This document shows, piece after piece, positions 49,401 through 61,090 of a stretch of 64,000 bases of DNA. Below the pieces are notes generated by a model that was not told the origin of the DNA, ran no database searches, and saw only the letters and a list, made by a program, of their open reading frames with translations. Source of the DNA: Tubulanus polymorphus (lineage: Eukaryota > Nemertea > Palaeonemertea > Tubulaniformes > Tubulanidae); assembly GCF_964204645.1 (NCBI RefSeq), contig NC_134031.1, positions 8,284,501 through 8,348,500 on the forward strand, given 5' to 3'. The position numbers and the translations under genes were made by a program. Position 1 is the stretch's first letter. Each line of letters begins with the position of its first letter.

Positions 49401-50675
49401 GGTCGGCATTAAGTCTATTGAGCATAAAGAATAGTCTATGACACTTGGGGCGCCTGAATGGCTATAGCATGTAAAATTTCCAGCTGAATCACCTAAGCAT
49501 CTGCCATTTAGTATCCGTACACCCGATGTTTTACATAGCTTTAGTAGTTTCCTACCATGGCTGTCCACCAGGTGTGGATCAGAGTTGCGACGTTTTAAGC
49601 TTTGGTCACCCAGGGGGTCAACATAATCAAAGATATCACAGTTCGAAGGGATATTTAAGCAGTAGTCCGGGTCAGTGGCAGTTTTTGCATTAAAGTCTCC
49701 CATGAGGAGACATTGACCTTTAGTGGAGTAAAAGGCTAAATCATTTTCAAGTAGGTCAAAAATATCCTCTCCCAGCTTTGAGACAGAGGACGACTGCGGG
49801 CTAATGTAGACTACAGCTAAGTAGATGTCAGATTGAAGGTTGAAAAATTTTTTACAGATGCGAATCCAGACATATTCGGTTGAAGAAAAGGGGAGTACCT
49901 TGACTCCCTCCCTAATGCAGTCTTTGACACCGATGGCAATGCCGCCATAATTACGAACAGCATTAAGGCTTCTGGACCGTGTGTTCTGAAAGATTTTATA
50001 GCCAGTTAATTCAAGGACATCTTTACTTGAGCAGTGAGTCTCGATTAGCCCAAACAGATCGTATTTACATAATAGGTTTTTTACATCATCATTTATAAGT
50101 TTACAGACACGATGGCCAGCAATTCTGCTGTGGATGCCATCGACATTCCAGCAGCCTAGTGATAGTTTACTTTTGAGCACACTGGATCCCATATTGATAG
50201 GAGAAATGTACAAGTAAGAGACTAAAACAAAGTAATTCAAGTATACGCAGTTAACATTCTTGCAGAACAGTAGAGTATATATGTTGTTGAGGTAATAGGA
50301 ATATCTAGTAACTAGTAAATTAGTATTATAGACACAGCAGTTTCGTTGGGACATTAAGATATATACTTTACCACATATATTAATACATCATACATATTGT
50401 AGAAAAAATAAACGTAAAGGTTTACAGGCACAGCAGCATAACACGACAGCAGGGTAAATTGAGAGCACCAGACAAACGCACGAGAGACTTTCAGAATTGT
50501 TGTGGGTACTGATACGGCAGCCCGGAGAATGCGTGTTTCAGCATATCACTTGAGAAACAATTGAGTTGAGAAACAATATGCATTGGGTTTCGTTCTGACG
50601 GAAATCCATTTCGTGGTGTTTTGTGGAAACGCGGCGAGTTACGAGATCCGTTTCGCGGTGTGTACACAGGTACAC
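46433..50675 (-). mobile_element. Full-length non-LTR retrotransposon (LINE)
   Basis: Boundaries follow from the intact sister arm: TGTCATA occurs once at the empty site (51961-51967, inverted) and on both sides of the insertion (46426-46432, 50676-50682), a 7 bp target duplication. Minus-strand layout: about 320 bp 5' leader, a 1234-codon frame, about 217 bp 3' UTR with AATAAA, and a terminal microsatellite of four to five TTCAAG units. I saw no ORF1. A simple-repeat tail rather than poly(A) occurs in several APE-type LINE clades; I cannot fix the clade. Confidence 0.92.
46650..50354 (-). CDS. LINE ORF: APE endonuclease-reverse transcriptase
   Basis: A 1234-residue uninterrupted frame. N-terminal third: apurinic-like endonuclease with LGCWNVDGI, LFGLIETH, LMGDFNAK and SVIDYSL; the usual SDH motif reads SIH. 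Middle: reverse transcriptase with GKAVGPDNISNEMIK, NYRGIAIGS, FVDFKAAFDSIHR, GVKQGCVLSPLLFNLF and the catalytic LLYADDLVII. C-terminus: TGRHHKPP followed by a CQFC...HFLINC zinc-knuckle-like motif. The frame may really start at an internal ATG (MGSSVLKS, about residue 54), since the first residues are hydrophobic and unlike the family. No stop or frameshift, so the copy looks recent and possibly active. Confidence 0.92.
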   Translation of the reverse strand: MSQRNCCVYNTNLLVTRYSYYLNNIYTLLFCKNVNCVYLNYFVLVSYLYISPINMGSSVLKSKLSLGCWNVDGIHSRIAGHRVCKLINDDVKNLLCKYDLFGLIETHCSSKDVLELTGYKIFQNTRSRSLNAVRNYGGIAIGVKDCIREGVKVLPFSSTEYVWIRICKKFFNLQSDIYLAVVYISPQSSSVSKLGEDIFDLLENDLAFYSTKGQCLLMGDFNAKTATDPDYCLNIPSNCDIFDYVDPLGDQSLKRRNSDPHLVDSHGRKLLKLCKTSGVRILNGRCLGDSAGNFTCYSHSGAPSVIDYSLCSIDLMPTIDLFNVGLPNLYSIHSVLSIILSVHYSIMSGVPSPLGCSDNRPPEKYIWRPGDDKKYIEALNSQEIRNDIKSLLENETGINDNINSLCSIFSKACKKSLKRKSKLSSKPKIHKNPQKWFDSECIAKKKEILRLTPLLRKNPFDQFLLFKFRSLKKSYKKLLNQKKAYYKNFILSQMDHLRSKDPREYWSLFDKLRNIDKRQFSPNITLNQWSDHFTNLLNGSFNKSLNPPENNIEILPDQFYAEGADKLDSEITTVEISKAISRLKNGKAVGPDNISNEMIKAGHSQLLPLLHNIFNQILASGTFPEAWRCSSLHPIFKKGDKNSCSNYRGIAIGSNLCKLFCNVLHDRLYNFSESNKLIPQYQIGFRKGMRTSDHILTLKSIIDKYINQISKQNIFCCFVDFKAAFDSIHRSALIYKLSRFGIGGKFLTFIKSLYSDVRYKINFQGNTSSEIKSLIGVKQGCVLSPLLFNLFTADLPNIFSNCDPVTLHETSINCLLYADDLVIISKSHKGLQKALDNLSSYCTTWGLTVNLLKTKIIIFTKSGRVLTKYNFRFSGANIEIVKSYSYLGITFCPSGKFNNACETLCDNASKALFKLKTIDIRNNLTTAYSLFNSLIRPIIGYCCEIWGSAYITKLDPSNFYDICNSLPCEKLFIKFGKYLLGVKKRSVNAAVRGDLGQFPLLVTFLPLMVNYWLRICKIDSSTIVYKAYLENITSMHSTQNWCTSLHSLLECLDLSGVWCNQGSNHPKKIINLLQSKIKALYSSIWLKEINDSNKNPKLRSYKLFKSRFIIENYIVANNFTNRREFSKLRLGSHHLRIETGRHHKPPIPVPDRICQFCSDQSVDDELHFLINCSYSDSARSDIFTYLDTFTDFRTMSHIDKFAFLMSNNNNDPEISTIVCDLVNKLVKLRLDSIS

Positions 50676-52120
50676 TGTCATAGTACACCGCCAAAATGTG
50701 TAAGCGTAACGTCAAATTGTGTAATGCGGCTAAATAACACAGGGGGCGACACTGTACGGACAGTATTTTGCGGTATTTTTCTCGCTTTGCGATCATCTCA
50801 AGGTCGTCTCATTGAAATAATTTTCGAGTATCAAATAGACAAATCGTATCATATTCCCTAAACCCAATGAAATGAATTTATTATTACTTTTATTAGTTAA
50901 CTCGGAACTCATGAACTCAAGATGTCGTCTCAGGTATGGAGGCCATATATGGAAGCCCTGAGACGACACCTTGGGTTCATGAGTTCCCAAGTTCATAACT
51001 TCCAGAGTTTATGATATTTCGAGTTTATTTGGGCATGTACAAAACTATGAAATTATGCGACATAAAGAATCCTATTATAAGGATGTTAAATCCGATTAAA
51101 TCCCGCATCAACCAAGACTGGTTGACTGTGCCCAATTCTGCACTGGCAGTCATATTAAGTCGACCGGCAACCAGTCTATCACCAGACATCAGCTTTCTTG
51201 ATGGTTTATAGAAAATAAATAGATGTTTAAAAATTTCTCATAACGAGCGTTTGTTATCTTTTTCACCATTAAAACCCGAGCAGATTCATCGAGAGTCACC
51301 GGTTATTCGGAGTCACCCTTCTCTCTAGCCCGCGCACAGAAAATCCGAGCTACCTACCAGTTCACCCAGCACTGGCAGTGGTTGTCTCCACCAGTGATCT
51401 ACGATCCTAGTGTCACCAACTGTGGTACATCCATCAGACACTAAGATTCTTGGTGAACCTACCAGAGGAGGAACGGAGGCGCACTTCAACATACCATTAA
51501 TCGCTGGTTATTCAGTGTCGTCTGAGCCTGAGACGCGGGTCTTTGATAGAGCATCGTGTTTACATTCGACGTTTCGGTATCGCAGGCTTATTTCATTAGA
51601 CGAACTCATGAACTTGAGAACTCAGGAAGTTATGAACTCGGAACTCATGAACTCAAGATGTCGTCTCAGGGCTTCCATAGGTTTACGGCAAAGTACTTAC
51701 TTCCGCTATTTTACCGTACATTATTACTATATATTATAGTATTAACTAACTAAAGTAACAATAAAATCATTTTATTGGGTTTAGGGAATATTATACGATT
51801 CGTCGATTTGATACTCGCAAAATTATTTCAATAAAACGACCTTGAGATGATCGCAATGCGAGAAAAATACCGCAAAATACTGTCCGTACAGTGTCGCCCC
51901 CTGTGTTATTTAGCCGCATTACACAATTTGACGTTACGCTAACACATTTTGGCGGTGTACTATGACATTTTGTCAAAGTACAGAAAAATAGACGAAACGC
52001 TGATTTTTGGCGGGAATGGCCGCCCATATCCGTGTGTCACTCGCGGCTGCATTTTTCAATCAAATCGCTAAAACGCTCCGCAATATACGACGAAATCAAT
52101 TACATTTGTAATGCAATGAG

Positions 52121-52282
52121 ATAAAAACCCACTATCTACAGATTAAAAGAATTTAAAAGCACACCTGACGATGATCTCTAGGGTGCCGATCGAAACGTCG
52201 TGTATTCTATATATTTTAGATTATTCGAATAAATAAATTCTTGTTTTTAAATTCTTTTAATCTGTAGATAGTGGATTTTTAT
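52121..52282. repeat. Short inverted repeat with Penelope-like core
   Basis: Arms of 38 bp (52121-52158 and 52245-52282) share ACTATCTACAGATTAAAAG in inverted form. Between them lies CTGACGATG...GATCGAAACGTCG, a pattern seen at the ends of Penelope-like elements. No reverse transcriptase is next to it. Confidence 0.5.
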
Positions 52283-52589
52283 CTTATTATCCGTTCACCA
52301 CGTTTGAGTGTGGTTATCGTTCTATTTGTAATGCAAATTAATACTTTTGACCTATGATATCCAAATGAGCCGACAGCAGTCTTCAAATAGCAGGATTCGC
52401 CGAGGGGCCGAGGAACCAGCCGCGTTGGATCGGAAGGCCCAATGGGCTTATACAGCTTTTGTCTATAATCTTATATAATCTTATATGTAGTCTGTGAAAA
52501 TATCCGATCGTGAAATTAAACCACATACAGGTTGACTAAATCGGAGGACTGTTTTTGCTTTGTAGACTCGGAATGAATGAGGGCAGTGT

Positions 52590-53485
52590 CACTAAGGACC
52601 TGCGATCTTGGAATATCGGCCGGGGGTATCCAAATAGGGCACCTGTGAGACTCAGCATATCTAGAGGGTGTAATCACCTGGGTGACTGAGAATATCCAAA
52701 TTTGGGCAGTAATCGAATGGGAGACTCAGAATATCCACATGGGGGCAGTTTACTGATTTATGATTGATATGCACATATTTTGAAACAGACACTTCACTGA
52801 CGTTAAATTTTTAAAATAGTAATTTTCTATTGATTAAAATAATTATTAGATGTAGAAAATTTCTCAATATTCTATTCAAACAATTAGCCTATTGCTGAAA
52901 TAATTCATTCTGGGCAAAGGTTATGAAAATATCGATTTTTTATTTGGAAAAATATCTGTCGTGAAGAATGACGTACGTAGGCCTACCCAGTAGGGAAACT
53001 CAGAATATCCAAATTGGGGCAGTATAGGAGACACTGGAATATCCAAATTGGGCAAGTCACCGGGGAGTACCGGTATCAGAATATCCACATGGGGGCAGTA
53101 GGCGAATGGAGGACTCATCCAAATATGGGTAGTTGTCACCCTGGAAAATCAGAATATCCAAATGGGGACAGAAGTCGCCCGGGGACACTCACATATCCAC
53201 ATTATTAGGGCGGTGGTCAACTGGGAGACTCAGAATATCCACATGAGTGCAAGACATATTCAACCAGGAGACACTGGAATATCCAAATTGGGACAGTAGT
53301 CGAATGGGAGACTCAGATTATGAGGGCAGTAGTCGCCTGTTGAAGACTCAGAATATCCACATGAGGGCAGTCTTCACATGGGAGACTCAGAATATCCAAA
53401 TACGGGCAAATATGAGTCACCTGGTAGTCACATTAGAGCAGTATTCAACCAGGAGACTCAGAATATCCAACATATGTGGATATTC
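52590..53485. repeat. Irregular minisatellite, ~40-50 bp units
   Basis: Units of the form GGGAGACTCAGAATATCCA followed by AATTGGGGCAGTAGTCG recur around fifteen times, interrupted by a ~240 bp spacer (52745-52980). Spacing is uneven. A single related word GAGAATATCCAAATCAGGGC lies near 46296. Confidence 0.8.
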
Positions 53486-53599
53486 TGAACCTCTATAGGT
53501 TTGTTTTGAAAACATTTTCTCAAAAAAATCAATATTGAACGCAATTAATTTCGTTTATACTACTTAACTTGCGGGTCATTTCCGTGGGTTGGAAGTGTT

Positions 53600-56500
53600 A
53601 TCGTTTGCGTATGCCTGAGGGCTCTTGCGTTATCGTCGACGTCGTCCTCGGCAGAGTGGATGCAAGCCGATGCAAGTCTCGACATGGAATCCAGGGAACT
53701 TACCTCCAGACAGGCCATATGATAATGTCACCGATTGTGTAGCCAGGGTGCCACCGCGCGAATGACGTTGCCGGCCGTTCTCGTTGTACCGATCGACTTT
53801 CATAGATATATACCTTTCTGTAATTCCTAATTCACTTTCAGCATCGGGGACTTCTAATAGAAAATGAACTTTGATTGAACGATTGTCACATCTTGAGATG
53901 ATGGAACTCGGACACAGTGAAGTTTATACCTTTCTCCTTTTATAGTTGCTCCTTTCTTAAATTTCCGGGGAATCGAATCATTTCGGACGGATGACCAAAG
54001 ATCTCTCTCGGGTTCACCCTAAGTGAAGGAATTCTACAGCTATACAGAAGAATGTCGATTGCGAAGAGTGACCATCATGTGAGGATTCCGGACAGCGGAG
54101 CTTCAGTTTTCAGGCACTCTCCGCGGTTAGACTCAGCCCTTTTTCTACCCCGAACACTTTTGGCCCGGTCCCGTCGGTCGGTGTCAAGGCGTGTTGTCAG
54201 TTAAAAGCTCAGTGTTCGATCCACTCGGATTGATTTCACCTTACGTGTTGAATGGAAAAATTCTACTTTAATACATGTATTAGGGTGCACTTTTGAGCAC
54301 AGAGACCATTCAGCCTTCTTCGGGCAAATCTGCGTAGATGACCTGATCGTAGACAGGCGAAACACAAATATCGTTCACGTAGGAATTCTTATCTATCGTT
54401 ATATGATAATTTGCTCAACCTCCTACTTCCCCCGTGAATGGTGTTTTGATTCATATAAGATATGATAGACGGAATCTGCTGTCTTTGAGTGAATTTCCAA
54501 TTTCTTCCGACTTGACAGGTTTTCGTCAAATCTGCGAAATGGTGTTGTGAGAGCTAAAACGTAAAACATTTTTTTCCAAATCCAGTCAATATTTTTTGGT
54601 TTTTCTGTAGTATATGGCTTATATTTCCGCCGTTTGATGACAATTTTTTGATTGGTAGTTCTATTTCCTTGTAATTATCGTCGGAATATGGAGAAACGGG
54701 CGATTTTTACCATTAGAAATTGACTATCAATGGCGAAAAAAGCTAATTTGTGGGCTCCAAAACGAAATTTCGTTTTGGCGGGGGTGCCAATTTCGACGTT
54801 TTTCGTTGTTTTGGCGAGGGCGCCAAAATGAAAGTTCGTTTTTTGCGGGGGCGCCAAAACGGAACATTCTTTGTTTTGGCGCACCAAAACGACTTTCAGA
54901 GAAAATTGCACGCATGGGACCAGCATTAACTACATTTTATCTAATGAATTCTCGGAGTACTGGGACTTCGGAGTAATGAGTATGCCCAAAATTAGATGAG
55001 GCTTACCGAATTTATGGGCTAGTAGCCAGAAATGTCCTTTAAACTTATGACTAAAAAACCATTACACAAACGGACGAGCCTATCCCCGAGGCTTCAGTAT
55101 TAGCAATGTAAAACCCAGCTAAAAGGTAACCTGCATACCCAAACTTCAGACTGACACTGAGAGCATATGACAAGTGCATTTTTTAACATGAGATAATCCT
55201 CTAAAAATAAACCAGGCAAAACTAACGTAGCGGTAAGTAATTCTATAAAAAAAGCATGTACAAGTATTAAACTTAGTATGACAACTTGAATCAAATAGAA
55301 ATCATTGAACATAAAATTTATCACGAAACTGAATTTGTGCAGGCAATTATAGCGAAATTAGCTGATTTCGCCTGATTCGGGCGCCAGTTTGGAATCACCT
55401 CCTGGATTTCACCGCACGCGCACTGCTGTTTTTATCTTATACATGTACTTAGATTGCTCTCGGTGATTCGACTTGCATGTAAATCGAATTAAGATTGGTC
55501 GACGTTCTGTCCCGCGGCCCGGTTGCTTCCGGGTTTTTGCGAGGTCATTTCACATTTGTCGTCACTAAATTGTCGAGCGCGGTGTTCGAATCTTTCGTTT
55601 AACATGTTGTTATAATATTTCATCTCTATTTTCGTATCCGCGCGGTTACCTTTTCTAGTCGACGTGACACATGCGGCCAATCACGCGTGTCCGGACTTTT
55701 GTTCCAGCCAATGAGAGTGCGAAAGGGATAGCCGCGGGCAATGGAAGTCCGGCGCAGAGCGGAGATTCGAGGCCGACTTATCGTTCACTCGTGTCCGCCG
55801 TGACCGAGCTGTCCACGATTGAGAGTAACACAGGGCGCTACTTAAGTCGAACGAACATACGTTCCTCAATTGAAAATGTAATTATCCGGCCGTTTGTCGA
55901 CGTGTCTGCACCCGGACCGAACTAAATTGCGGCGCCGTAGTGTATATATATAGTTTATTAAAGTGTCATCTTTACAAGTAAAGCCAGCCTATAGAAGGCT
56001 TACAAGACACAAATTTTCATACAATTATAACATATTCATGGCATGTTACCGTTACGTCGTAAGTGTAAATATGTTGTCCGCCCCGGATATTGTCCCCGGC
56101 ACCGGACCGTTGTCCTGGGCAATATGTAAATACTAACATGATCACGATAACCGCTCACTGAGAGAACCCGAGTAATGCAAAAACCACGATGAACTTCAGC
56201 ACCAAATATATTTTTTTCTTATTTATTACAAAAACGAATAACTCGTGAGGTCGTACGCTCCTGCCCGCTCTGAGGTGCGACGTATGGATTAACGGTTCCG
56301 GACGGTGAGGAGTTCACGCTAGTACCAAGAATAAGCCGATAAGAGGAGAGTAACTTCGCCCAACCGTATTACATGCATTCAAGAGAAGGACGAGTGAAAA
56401 CTCGGACGGAGCCAACGTGAACCCGGTGGACACGACCGGTCCGGGACGGAGGGGAGGTTGGAGCCTCAATCCCATGACGCCGGGGCGTACGGACAGACAC

Positions 56501-56800
56501 AGCTGCAGAGTTGTCTGTTTCGATGAGTGTTTTCAGTGATTTTGACCAGGGTGTCAAATGGTTTCGGATTTCCGTTACACAATCACGGCTCAGTGACACA
56601 CTATCAGAAAGCAGAGCGATTATACGCTCCGGCGCGTATCAGGTGCTGCCGTCCCCATTGATTGCATTATTTTGTTATTTCTTTTATCTTATCCTATTCG
56701 GCCTATATCTACATTATATGATTCTCATGGAACTTTCACCTCCTGTCTTTACTTAATTGATTTTTTTTCTCGAATGTCTTAATATAAAATTTTTTGGTTC
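53600..56800. other. CpG-rich stretch without an identified gene
   Basis: The base composition changes: CG dinucleotides are frequent, in contrast with the AT-rich flanks. At 55677 and 55708 there are two CCAAT boxes and at about 55940 a TATATATA run, so a promoter or an LTR-like piece is possible. Open frames at 55489-55925 and 56369-56756 overlap on both strands and look like neutral consequences of the composition. No domain was recognised. Confidence 0.35.
54757..54895. repeat. Repeated GTTTTGGCG / CGCCAAAAC block
   Basis: A perfect 22 bp palindrome (54757-54778, centred on AAATTT) is followed by several GTTTTGGCG and GGCGCCAAAA words about 30-40 bp apart. They resemble E2F half-sites, but regular spacing points to a decayed tandem repeat. 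Confidence 0.5.
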
Positions 56801-56892
56801 AATAAAGTTATACTGTACTGTCGTCGAGAGAAATCCCACAATAACAAAGCCAAAATTGAAAAATTCTATATCAGAGGATTGTATTTGAGGAG

Positions 56893-56927
56893 CGACGTTT
56901 CGGCTAACAACTGTTAGCCATTATCAG
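56893..56927 (-). other. Penelope-like / hammerhead-like motif
   Basis: On the minus strand the order is CTGATAA, a strong stem (GGCTAAC loop GTTAGCC), then GAAACGTCG. This matches the layout of hammerhead ribozymes in Penelope-like elements, but the core reads CTGATAA instead of CTGANGA, so cleavage is not expected. No reverse transcriptase frame is near. Confidence 0.4.
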
Positions 56928-57579
56928 GCGTACTGAGAACAAAATCAAATAACAGGATATTTATACAAAAATATGACAAATGATAACGATTAAAGGATTA
57001 AGATTAAAGTAACTAAATAACAAAAACCGGAACACTAAGGAAGAAAACGAAGAAAGCAAACGACAATATATTGCATTGTATTGTATTGGCATCCGAGGCA
57101 AGTCAGGATGTCCCGATATAGATAACATCGGAGCTGCCCGCTATGCCACCTGCATGTACCTACCTGAAACTGTGTGATACACCGAGACTTTCGTGTCCTT
57201 TTGGCTTTGCGTAGGCCTTTCAATCAAGGAAGGACGAGGTAATACTTAATCGTTGCTTTAGTTTCGCAGTCGGAGAAAATTTCACAAACATCCGAAAAAT
57301 CTGTGCTGTTTGTGCCTCCCACCACCAACAACAACCGTTCTCTCTGCATATATATATGAGCCATCCACGTTCCCGTCTCGACCCGTTACTGTCTCGACCC
57401 GTTCCCGTCTCGACCCTACCGTACAATAGCGCCACCACAGTCGATTATTTGAACTAAAACACTACGGCGCGTATCGGATTCGTTTTTCGCATGTGAACCT
57501 ACCAACAATTTTAAAAAATCAAATTAGATTTTTGAAAACTTTTCATTGAAAAGATCGAATGATGGAAACGGTATAAGCT

Positions 57580-57777
57580 TAAGTGCAGATCCGCACCTCC
57601 CCGCGTAAACGGTTCAATCAATTACATTTAATATCAACACGTATTTCAGATTCAAAATTCAGCAATTCAGTGGTTTGCCATTGGTTAATTTTTAGATATC
57701 TTCACTAGAAAGATTTTAGCCTGGATTCTGTCATTCAGCAGATTGCGTCAATCACGAGAGGTGTGGATCTGCACTTA
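57580..57777. mobile_element. 198 bp MITE nested in the left foldback arm
   Basis: 20 bp ends TAAGTGCAGATCCGCACCTC and its reverse complement, with one mismatch. The matching position in the right arm (about 60285) lacks it, so it inserted after the foldback formed. Confidence 0.8.
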
Positions 57778-58177
57778 CCAAGAAAACGCCTCCAATGTCA
57801 ACAGAAGTAAAAATTCAAGATGCGAAGTAAGCAATTTCCCGTCGAGATTTCCTCCCAGAAATAATATATATTTACTGGTAAAGCTAAACTAATTTCAAAT
57901 ATAATCTTGAATGAATTACACGAGTGTAATTATTTTGGTTTCTAAAAAATAAAATCAACTTTCTTTAAATCTCTCAAACCGTTTTTTCAAAAAACGACCC
58001 GGCCCGGGGCATTTTGTTTGGGGCATGTTTATTGCCATTAATCAATTCGAATTCATCAAATTTATGAAGAAAATTAATGTCTGAATTTTGCAAAAAAAAT
58101 AAAGATGATTGTTAAATTCATGACGCGTTATCTTTCTCTACAGATCCCGTGGGTTTCTCCATGGACCCTATGTTCCT

Positions 58178-58665
58178 GTCTCGACCCTTCAAACCTGTCT
58201 CTAGTCTCTACACAGTCCCGTGGACACTATGTTCCTGTCTCGACCCTTCAAACCTGTCTCTACTCTCTACACAGTCCCGTAGACACCATGTTCCCGTCTC
58301 GATCCTTCACACCTGTCTCTACTCTCTACACAGTCCCGTGGACACCATGTTCCCGTCTCGACCCTTTAAAACTGTCTCTAGTCTCTACACAGTCCTGTGG
58401 ACACCATGTTCCCGTCTCGACCCTTCTAACCTGTCTCTAGTCTCTACACAGTCCTGTGGACACCATGTTCCCGTCTCGACCCTTCACATCTGTCTCTACT
58501 CTCTACACAGTCCTGTGGACACCATGTCCCCGTCTCGACCCTTCTAACCTGTCTCTAGTCTCTACACAGTCCCGTGGACCCTATGCTCCCGTCTCGACCC
58601 TTCACACCTGTCTCTACTCTCTACACAGTCCTGTGGACACCATGTTCCCGTCTCGACATTTTTAG
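58178..58665 (+). repeat. 59 bp tandem array, left
   Basis: GTCTCGACCC (or one-base variants) occurs at 58178, 58237, 58296, 58355, 58414, 58473, 58532, 58591 and 58650, exactly 59 bp apart with no indel. Units read CTTCACACCTGTCTCTACTC and then CTACACAGTCCCGTGGACAC. Confidence 0.95.
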
Positions 58666-59234
58666 TGGACACAGGTTTAGTGAAGCCATTAAGATGGTGG
58701 CTGTGTGTTACGTATCTTGTATCAAGATATTTCGATATAAGTAATGATTTGTCATTCACGATTTGTCGGGCTACAACAGGCAGAAAAAAAAAGAAAATTA
58801 AGATGAGAATGAAAGCCTTTCGTATTGAAGACCATGGGATTCAGCCAAGGAACATTGTAGCCTAGTTATACTTCTGATATACCTACCGAATTATCGATTA
58901 TCAAAAATCTAGAATTTCGACTATTAGGACAATGTCGGTTGTAATCTTCTGGTTCTTTGAGTTCGTTCTAATGAGTTTTCATGGTAATGTGTATGGTACA
59001 TATTCCTGAAAATTTCACTGAGTTTGATTGAAAATTGTAGAAATTTTCCTTATGTATACATGTATCAATATTCAGTCCGTCGGCATCGATTTTGTAGATT
59101 CCTCATCTTTTTAATCAATGAATATTCGACCAATTTTAATATTAATTTCCATCTTTTTTAAAGGCTCGTCCCACTGAGTGGAAATATTACAAGCCGATTA
59201 GATATGTCAGAGTATCCCAGAAACTGTCTAGAAA

Positions 59235-59915
59235 CGGATGTGAAGGGTCGAGACGGGAACATGGTGTCCACAGGACTGTGTAGAGACTAGAGACAGGTTA
59301 GAAGGGTCGAGACGGGAACATGGTGTCCACAGGACTGTGTAGAGACTAGAGACAGTTTTAAAGGGTCGAGACGGGAACATGGTGTCCACGGGACTGTGTA
59401 GAGAGTAGAGACAGGTGTGAAGGATCGAGACGGGAACATGGTGTCTACGGGACTGTGTAGAGAGTAGAGACAGTTTTGAAGGGTCGAGACGGGAACATGG
59501 TGTCTACGGGACTGTGTAGAGAGTAGAGACAGGTGTGAAGGGTCGAGACGGGAACATGGTGTCCACGGGACTGTGTAGAGAGTAGAGACAGGTGTGAAGG
59601 GTCGACACGGGAACATGGTGTACACGGGACTGTGTAGAGAGTGGAAACAGATTTGAAGGGTCGAGATGGGAACATGGTGTCCAGTGGACTGTGTAGAAAC
59701 TAGAGACAGGTTAGAAGGGTCGAGACGGGAACATGGTGTCCACGGGACTGTGTAGAGAGTAGAGACAGGTGTGAAGGGTCGAGACGGGAACATAGGGTCC
59801 ACAGGACTGTGTAGAGAGTGGAGACAGATGTGAAGGGTCGAGACGGGAACATAGGGTCCACGGGACTGTGTAGAGAGTAGAGCCAGATTTGAAGGGTCGA
59901 GACGGGAACATGGTG
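59235..59915 (-). repeat. 59 bp tandem array, right (inverted)
   Basis: GGGTCGAGAC begins at 59245 and the last unit is at 59894, eleven 59 bp intervals with no indel. It is the reverse complement of the left array. Units differ only by substitutions. Confidence 0.95.
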
Positions 59916-61020
59916 TGGGGAACAACGTGATCTAGAAATCAACGCGTCATAAAATTGAACAAGATCTTTATTTTTTTGCAAAATTTATACAATAATTTTT
60001 TTTTCATAAATTTGATGAATTACATTTGAATTGATAAATGGCACAATGAAACATGTCCCAATTAAAATGCCGCGGGCTGGGTCGTTTTTAGAAAAATGGT
60101 TTGAAGGATTTAAATAAAGTTGATTTTATTTCTAAGAAACCAAAATAATTCAACTCGTGTAATTCATTTGAAATTAGTGTAAAGCTTTTAAACAGTGAAT
60201 ATATTGTTCCCAGATTCTGGGAGGAAATTTCGACGGGAAATTGTTTTTCGCATCCTGAATTTTTACTTTTATTCACATTGGAGGTGATTTCCTCATTCGA
60301 TCTTTTCAATGAAAAGTTTAAAGAATCTAATCAAGTTCTAAAATTGTTGGGAAGTGTCACTGATCGTTCTGTGAAAACCGAATCCGATACGCGCAAGTGT
60401 TATGGTTCAAATAATCGACTGTGGTGGCGCTATCGTACGGTAGGGTCGAGACGGGAACGGGTCGAGAGAGTAACGGGTCGAGAGGGGAACGTGGATAGCT
60501 CATATGCAACTCTCTCTCTGACATCAGTTCAATTCAATAAAGGTTTATTGCTTTGCAGTATTCAGAATACCAGTTCCCAGTCTTATGTCTGATTACGCAG
60601 TTTGGGTTCCCTGTTTGGTAGTCAGTAACCTGGATCCAGTTCCACAGTGCTGAGTAAAATTTGAGAAAAGTTACTTTACCGTAGGCCTATATCATTTCTG
60701 ATTGATTGTCTGATTTGGAGTGAGGTGATCATCTGTAGTGAGCTGTTCACTAATGTACGGCTAGTCTAGTACCTAGCGGTCGTTCTACAAACAGCATCTA
60801 GGGCGAAAGTGCTCATATAAGGTTAATTTTCGTCCTTCATTTTGAGGGACGAGGCTTTGAGCATCTATTTCACCCCTTAAAACACCATCAACTTACCTCA
60901 AACTGACTGTTCTGTTAACAGATGAAAGTTAATTATTGTTTGTGCATAAATTTGTAATCCTAAGTTTTTGACGATTGTAGTAGCTGAAAACTTTGGACTT
61001 TCTATATATCTTTGCAGATA

Positions 61021-61090
61021 ATGGTGTTTTTAAACATAATGCAGCCAGTTAGATATATGGTACGAGCAGTAGCTAAGACATCTTTCCAAG
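61021..61090 (+). CDS. AURKAIP1: AURKAIP1 coding exon 1
   Basis: Encodes MVFLNIMQPVRYMVRAVAKT, then SFQ. The donor is CCAAG|GTAAGC, phase 1. Met7 and Met13 are alternative starts. Confidence 0.85.

Larger units (their letters stand above)
46371..52033. mobile_element. Inverted-repeat DNA element split by a LINE
   Basis: The right arm (51745-52033) is the reverse complement of 46371-46432 joined to 50683-50898. The left arm is therefore the same arm interrupted by 46433-50675. Shared arm words include GGGCGGCCATTCCCGCC, CAGCGTTTCGTCTATTT and GGCGACACTGTACGGACAG. The centre (50904-50987) is a hairpin with CTCATGAACTCAAG and TGTCGTCTCAGG on both sides, half-repeated at 51636-51676. Confidence 0.82.
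57358..60501. mobile_element. 3.1 kb foldback element with opposed 59 bp arrays
   Basis: Outer arms (57358-58130 and 59930-60501) are inverted copies, with shared words such as TAGCGCCACCACAGTCG and ACCCGTTAC. Each arm continues into an array of the same 59 bp repeat in opposite orientation (58178-58665 and 59235-59915). A unique spacer (58666-59234) forms the loop. The tips carry two or three CCGTCTCGACCC words, the same words that begin each 59 bp unit. The left arm has an extra MITE at 57580-57777. No transposase and no clear target duplication. Confidence 0.85.
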